A stretch of 8,141 nucleotides of DNA from CAIJXV01 sp964497135. Its GTDB lineage: Bacteria; Verrucomicrobiota; Kiritimatiellia; CAIKKV01; CAIJXV01. Under the pieces are notes generated by a model. That model did not search any database, was not told where the DNA came from, and saw nothing but the letters and a program-made list of their open reading frames with translations. A program made the translations under genes and the position numbers. Where the stretch lies: positions 1-8,141 of the forward strand of contig CAZCDO010000179.1 in the NCBI GenBank assembly GCA_964497135.1. The letters are read 5' to 3'. Shown here one piece after another: positions 5,079-8,141 of this stretch (the stretch's first letter is position 1; every line of letters begins with the position of its first letter).

Positions 5079-7119
5079 ATGATCAACCCCCTCCCCAACC
5101 ACCTGCTCATCGACGGCAAGTCCGTCGCCATCGAAGGCGAACGCAACCTGTTGGAAATCATCCGCAAGGCGGGCATCGAGTTGCCCACGTTCTGTTATCA
5201 TTCCGAATTAAGCGTCTATGGCGCCTGCCGTTTGTGCCTGGTCCAGGTCGAGGGCCGCGGCATCCAGCCGGCCTGCTCCACCCCTCCCGAGGCCGGGTTG
5301 TCCATCCGGACCGCCACCGAGGAAATCCGCCAAATCCGACGCCTGATCGTTGAACTCCTCCTCGCCCAACATCAGTCGCAATGCCCCACCTGTGGCAAAA
5401 GCGGCGGCTGCCAGTTGCAATCCCTGGCACGCCGACTGGGGGTGGAGTCTGTCCGTTTCAAACCGGTTCCCCGTCTTCCCACGCCGGACCGGTCAACCCC
5501 CTCTCTGGTCCGCGACACTTCCAAATGCATCCTCTGCGGCGATTGCGTGCGGTACTGCGCCGAAGTCCAGGGGATCGGCGCCATCGACTTCGCCTACCGC
5601 GGGGCGCAGTCGGCCGTGGTCCCCGCCTTTAATAAACCGCTCAGTGATGTGGAATGCGTCCTCTGCGGCCAATGCGCCGCCATCTGCCCGACCGGAGCCC
5701 TGACGCCCCGGAGTGAATTGCCCGAGGTATGGAAGGTTCTGGATGATCCCACCCGGCATGTCGTCGTCCAAATCGCACCGGCNNNNNNNNNNGGTTCGGG
5801 TCGCCTTGGGCGAACAGTTCGGGCTCCAGCCCGGCACCGTCACCACCGGTCAAATCGTCGCCGCCCTGAAAGCGCTCGGGTTTGCCGAGGTCTATGACAC
5901 CTCGTTCGCCGCCGATCTGACCGTGATTGAAGAGGCCGAAGAATTCCTGAAACGCAAAGGCAACGCCGGACCCTTACCGCAATTCAGCTCCTGTTGCCCG
6001 GCCTGGGTGAAGTTTGCGGAACAGTATTATCCCGACCTGTTGCCCCACCTGTCCTCCTGCCGCTCTCCCCAGCAGATGCTGGGTTCACTGGTCAAGGCCA
6101 CCCTGCCCGAACGCCTGAAAATCGACCGGGAGAAACTGGTGATGGTTTCTATCATGCCCTGCACGGCCAAAAAATTCGAAGCCCGCCGGCCGGAATTCAA
6201 AACCCACGAACAACCGGACGTGGATTTCGTCCTGACCACCCAGGAATTGGCCCGCATGATCGAGGAACGCGGCCTGTCATTCACCCGCATGGAGCCCGCA
6301 TCCATGGATATGCCCTTCGGCTTCAAAACCGGAGCGGGCGTTATTTTTGGCAGTTCCGGCGGCGTGAGCGAAGCCGTCCTGCGGTACGCTCTCGAAAAAG
6401 TCCCGGGGGTCAAGGGCGAGGCCATCGAATTCCATGAAACCCGGGGTGACGCCGAACGACGAGTGGTCACCGTGGCCTGTGGCGGTCAACAACTGACCCT
6501 GGTGATCGTCAGTGGATTACGCAAGGCCCGGGAAGTGGCGGAAGAGATCAAGTCCGGCGTCTTGAAGGCCGATTTCATCGAGGTCATGGCCTGCCCCGGC
6601 GGCTGTGTCGGCGGCGCCGGCCAACCCCTCTCCCGGTCGTCCGACGCCCGCCGCAAGCGCAGTCGCGGCCTTTACGATACCGACCGCATGCTGGAACTGC
6701 ATAAGGCCCAGGATAATCACCTCGTCAATCGGTGTTATCAGGAGGTGCTCAAAACCCCAGGCAGCCACAAGGCCCATGAATTACTGCATACGGTTTACCA
6801 TAGCCGGCGCCGGATTAATCAGGACAACCTGCGCCTGTCGGATTCCCCGCCAACCCAACCGGTGACCATCCGGATCTGCGTCGGCACCAGTTGCTACCTG
6901 CGGGGCGCCCAGGAGTTATTGCGCGACGTCAACCGGTTTGTGATCGATCGGCAACTGACCGACCGGGTCGATGTCCGCGCCACCTTCTGCCTGGAAGCCT
7001 GCGATCACGGCCCCACCGTCCGGATCAATGAAAAAATCCTGCACCGCGCCGAACTCGGGCAGGTGATCAAATCCATCGAGGAGGCGCTGGACCTCTCAAC
7101 CCCCGTAACTGTCGGCTAA
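5079..7119 (+). CDS. hydA: [FeFe]-hydrogenase catalytic subunit HydA (group A3 type), interrupted by an N gap
   Basis: The frame changes at the ten Ns (5783-5792). Removing them gives one 676-residue protein. Domains: NuoG-like [2Fe-2S] (C39, C50, C53, C66); His-Cys [4Fe-4S] (H98, C102, C105, C111); two ferredoxin [4Fe-4S] sites (C150, 153, 156, 160 and C193, 196, 199, 203); the H-cluster domain with L1 SSCCPAW (C302 proton relay, C303 ligand), L2 MPCTAKKFE (C358, K361) and L3 EVMACPGGC (C502, C506); a small-subunit-like segment (about 527-575); and a C-terminal thioredoxin-like [2Fe-2S] (C597-x4-C602, C634-x3-C638). It reduces protons to H2, or the reverse, with electrons from HydB/HydC and, in bifurcating members, ferredoxin. 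All catalytic residues I can check are present. The start at 5079 has GAGGA (5066-5070), overlapping the hydB stop. Group A3 is assigned from the domain layout and hydCB neighbours; bifurcation itself is inferred. Confidence 0.95.
5783..5792. other. Assembly gap (10 Ns) inside hydA
   Basis: Ten Ns are a placeholder used in scaffolding. The left side ends GCA CCG GC and the right side begins G GTT CGG GTC. Joined directly they read A-P-A-V-R-V in one frame, as expected at the start of the H-cluster domain. The true gap is therefore probably zero bases. Confidence 0.9.
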
Positions 7120-7136
7120 ACCCGGAAGAGGCGCCC

Positions 7137-8141
7137 ATGTCCGACCAACCTCGATCCAGTCCGGTGGTCTTCACTCAGCCCGCGCGCTGTCGGGATTGTT
7201 ACCGGTGTGTCCGGGTCTGCCCGGTCAAGGCCATCCGGATGCATGACGGACAGGCCTCCGTCGACGCGGAACGCTGTTTGGGGTGCGGAACCTGCATCCG
7301 GGAATGCCCCCAACAAGCCAAGGCGTTCCGTTCAGATATCGACCGGGTTCGCACGCTCCTGCGCGGCGAAGGTCCGGTGGCCGCAACCATCGCCCCCGCG
7401 TTGGCCGCCGCTTTCGAGCCCTGGCAGATCCTGCGTCTGCCTTCGGCTTTGCGCGCGCTGGGCTTCACCTTCATTGCCGAAACCGCCGTCGGCGCCGCAG
7501 CCACCGCCCACGCTTCCGCGGAGTGGATCAAAACCCACCGCGCGGAGGCCCCCCTCATCACCGCCTGTCCCGCCGTCGTCCGCTGGATCGAACGCTATCG
7601 ACCCGACGCCGTCCCCCGCCTGATCCCCGTCGCCTCGCCCATGGCCATTCATGGCCGTCACCTGAAACACCGTTTGGGCCCCGACTGCCGCGTGGTCTTC
7701 ATCGGACCCTGCGTCGCCAAAAAACTCGAAATCGAACGGCTCGATGTCCGCGAAGCGATCGATGCGGTCCTGACGTTCCGCGAACTCGCCGAATGGATGC
7801 AGGAGGAAAAAATCGATTTCCGACGGTGCGAGGAGAGCCAGTTCGACGAAAGTGCTGAAGCCCGGCCCCGCCATTTTGCCCGGGTCGGCGGCGCGCTTCA
7901 TGCCGCCGGGTTGGCCGAAAAAGATGCCGAACCTCAGATCCTTTCCGTCAGTGGTTATGACGATCTGGCGGAAGCCCTCGCCCCTGACACCCCCCCGTCT
8001 CCGGGCGTGGTCATTGAGCCCCTCTTCTGCCGGCAGGGATGTCTGAATGGACCCGCCGGGCCGGCGGATTTACCCCTGCTCAAGCGACGGCACCGGTTGC
8101 ATGCCTATGCGGAACAAGCCGCCTCCGGCCCGATCGGGCGG
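7137..8141 (+). CDS. Sensory-type [FeFe]-hydrogenase (HydS-like), partial at right edge
   Basis: This frame is open from the ATG at 7137 to the window end (335 codons). A purine-rich GGAAGAGG (7124-7131) lies five bases before the ATG and 17 bases separate the gene from hydA. Residues 18-28 and 47-57 form two [4Fe-4S] ferredoxin motifs (C18, 21, 24, 28; C47, 50, 53, 57). A divergent H-cluster domain follows: L1 ITACPAVV (C144), L2 GPCVAKK (C192, K195) and L3 EPLFCRQGC (C298, C302). The four H-cluster cysteines are kept, but the proton-relay cysteine of HydA is Ala143, and Met residues near the cluster are Gly190 and Leu296. These changes mark group C putative sensory hydrogenases such as Thermotoga HydS, which are often encoded beside hydABC and carry a C-terminal PAS domain. 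Any PAS domain would lie beyond the window. A group D or other divergent hydrogenase is the alternative. It may sense H2 and signal to an output protein encoded downstream. Confidence 0.82.
   Translation, partial: MSDQPRSSPVVFTQPARCRDCYRCVRVCPVKAIRMHDGQASVDAERCLGCGTCIRECPQQAKAFRSDIDRVRTLLRGEGPVAATIAPALAAAFEPWQILRLPSALRALGFTFIAETAVGAAATAHASAEWIKTHRAEAPLITACPAVVRWIERYRPDAVPRLIPVASPMAIHGRHLKHRLGPDCRVVFIGPCVAKKLEIERLDVREAIDAVLTFRELAEWMQEEKIDFRRCEESQFDESAEARPRHFARVGGALHAAGLAEKDAEPQILSVSGYDDLAEALAPDTPPSPGVVIEPLFCRQGCLNGPAGPADLPLLKRRHRLHAYAEQAASGPIGR

Noticed and set aside
5079..7119. hydA as a pseudogene or programmed frameshift
   Set aside because: The frame change is located exactly at the ten Ns and disappears when they are removed, so it is an assembly artefact.
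1..8141. CRISPR arrays, tRNA or rRNA genes, insertion sequences
   Set aside because: I found no regularly spaced repeats, no tRNA-like cloverleaf or rRNA sequence, and no transposase on either strand.

Overview
This window holds most of a [FeFe]-hydrogenase operon from what looks like an anaerobic, fermentative, GC-rich bacterium. The operon is a Rex redox repressor followed by the three subunits of an NAD-linked, probably electron-bifurcating HydABC hydrogenase, then a fourth gene for a sensory-type [FeFe]-hydrogenase (HydS-like) that runs off the right edge. A ceramidase-like protein gene lies upstream on the same strand. That gene family is common in the Planctomycetota/Verrucomicrobiota/Lentisphaerota/Kiritimatiellota group, so such an anaerobe is my best guess for the source. 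This rests on gene content only and is weak. A run of ten Ns shows that the sequence is a scaffolded draft, probably metagenomic.

Layout. 1-260: no convincing gene; a palindromic hairpin, a C-rich tract with a G-quadruplex pattern on the minus strand, and an AT-rich leader. 261-1664: neutral/alkaline ceramidase-like protein, N-terminal domain only. 1665-2025: intergenic, with a 131-bp imperfect palindrome (1711-1841), then an AT-rich promoter region with a perfect TTGACA box, a possible Rex operator over that box, and repeated motifs on both sides. 2026-2685: rex. 2688-3194: hydC (NuoE-like). 3175-5067: hydB (NuoF-like). 5079-7119: hydA, split by the N run. 7137-8141: hydS-like gene, partial.

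How the genes fit together. In this family HydB takes electrons from NADH through an FMN and passes them, with HydC and several iron-sulfur clusters, to HydA, whose H-cluster makes H2. Bifurcating members couple this to ferredoxin oxidation. Rex reads the NADH/NAD+ ratio and releases DNA when NADH is high, so a rex-hydCBA unit would make more hydrogenase when reducing power builds up. HydS-like proteins are thought to sense H2, so the operon may carry both a redox sensor and an H2 sensor. The genes are packed with gaps of 2, -20, 11 and 17 nt, with Shine-Dalgarno sequences overlapping stop codons or upstream genes, which supports one transcript.

A useful technical result is that deleting the ten Ns exactly (5783-5792) joins the two hydA frames into one 676-residue protein and restores the expected APAVRVALGE segment. 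The gap is therefore most likely an artefact with no missing bases, and hydA is intact.
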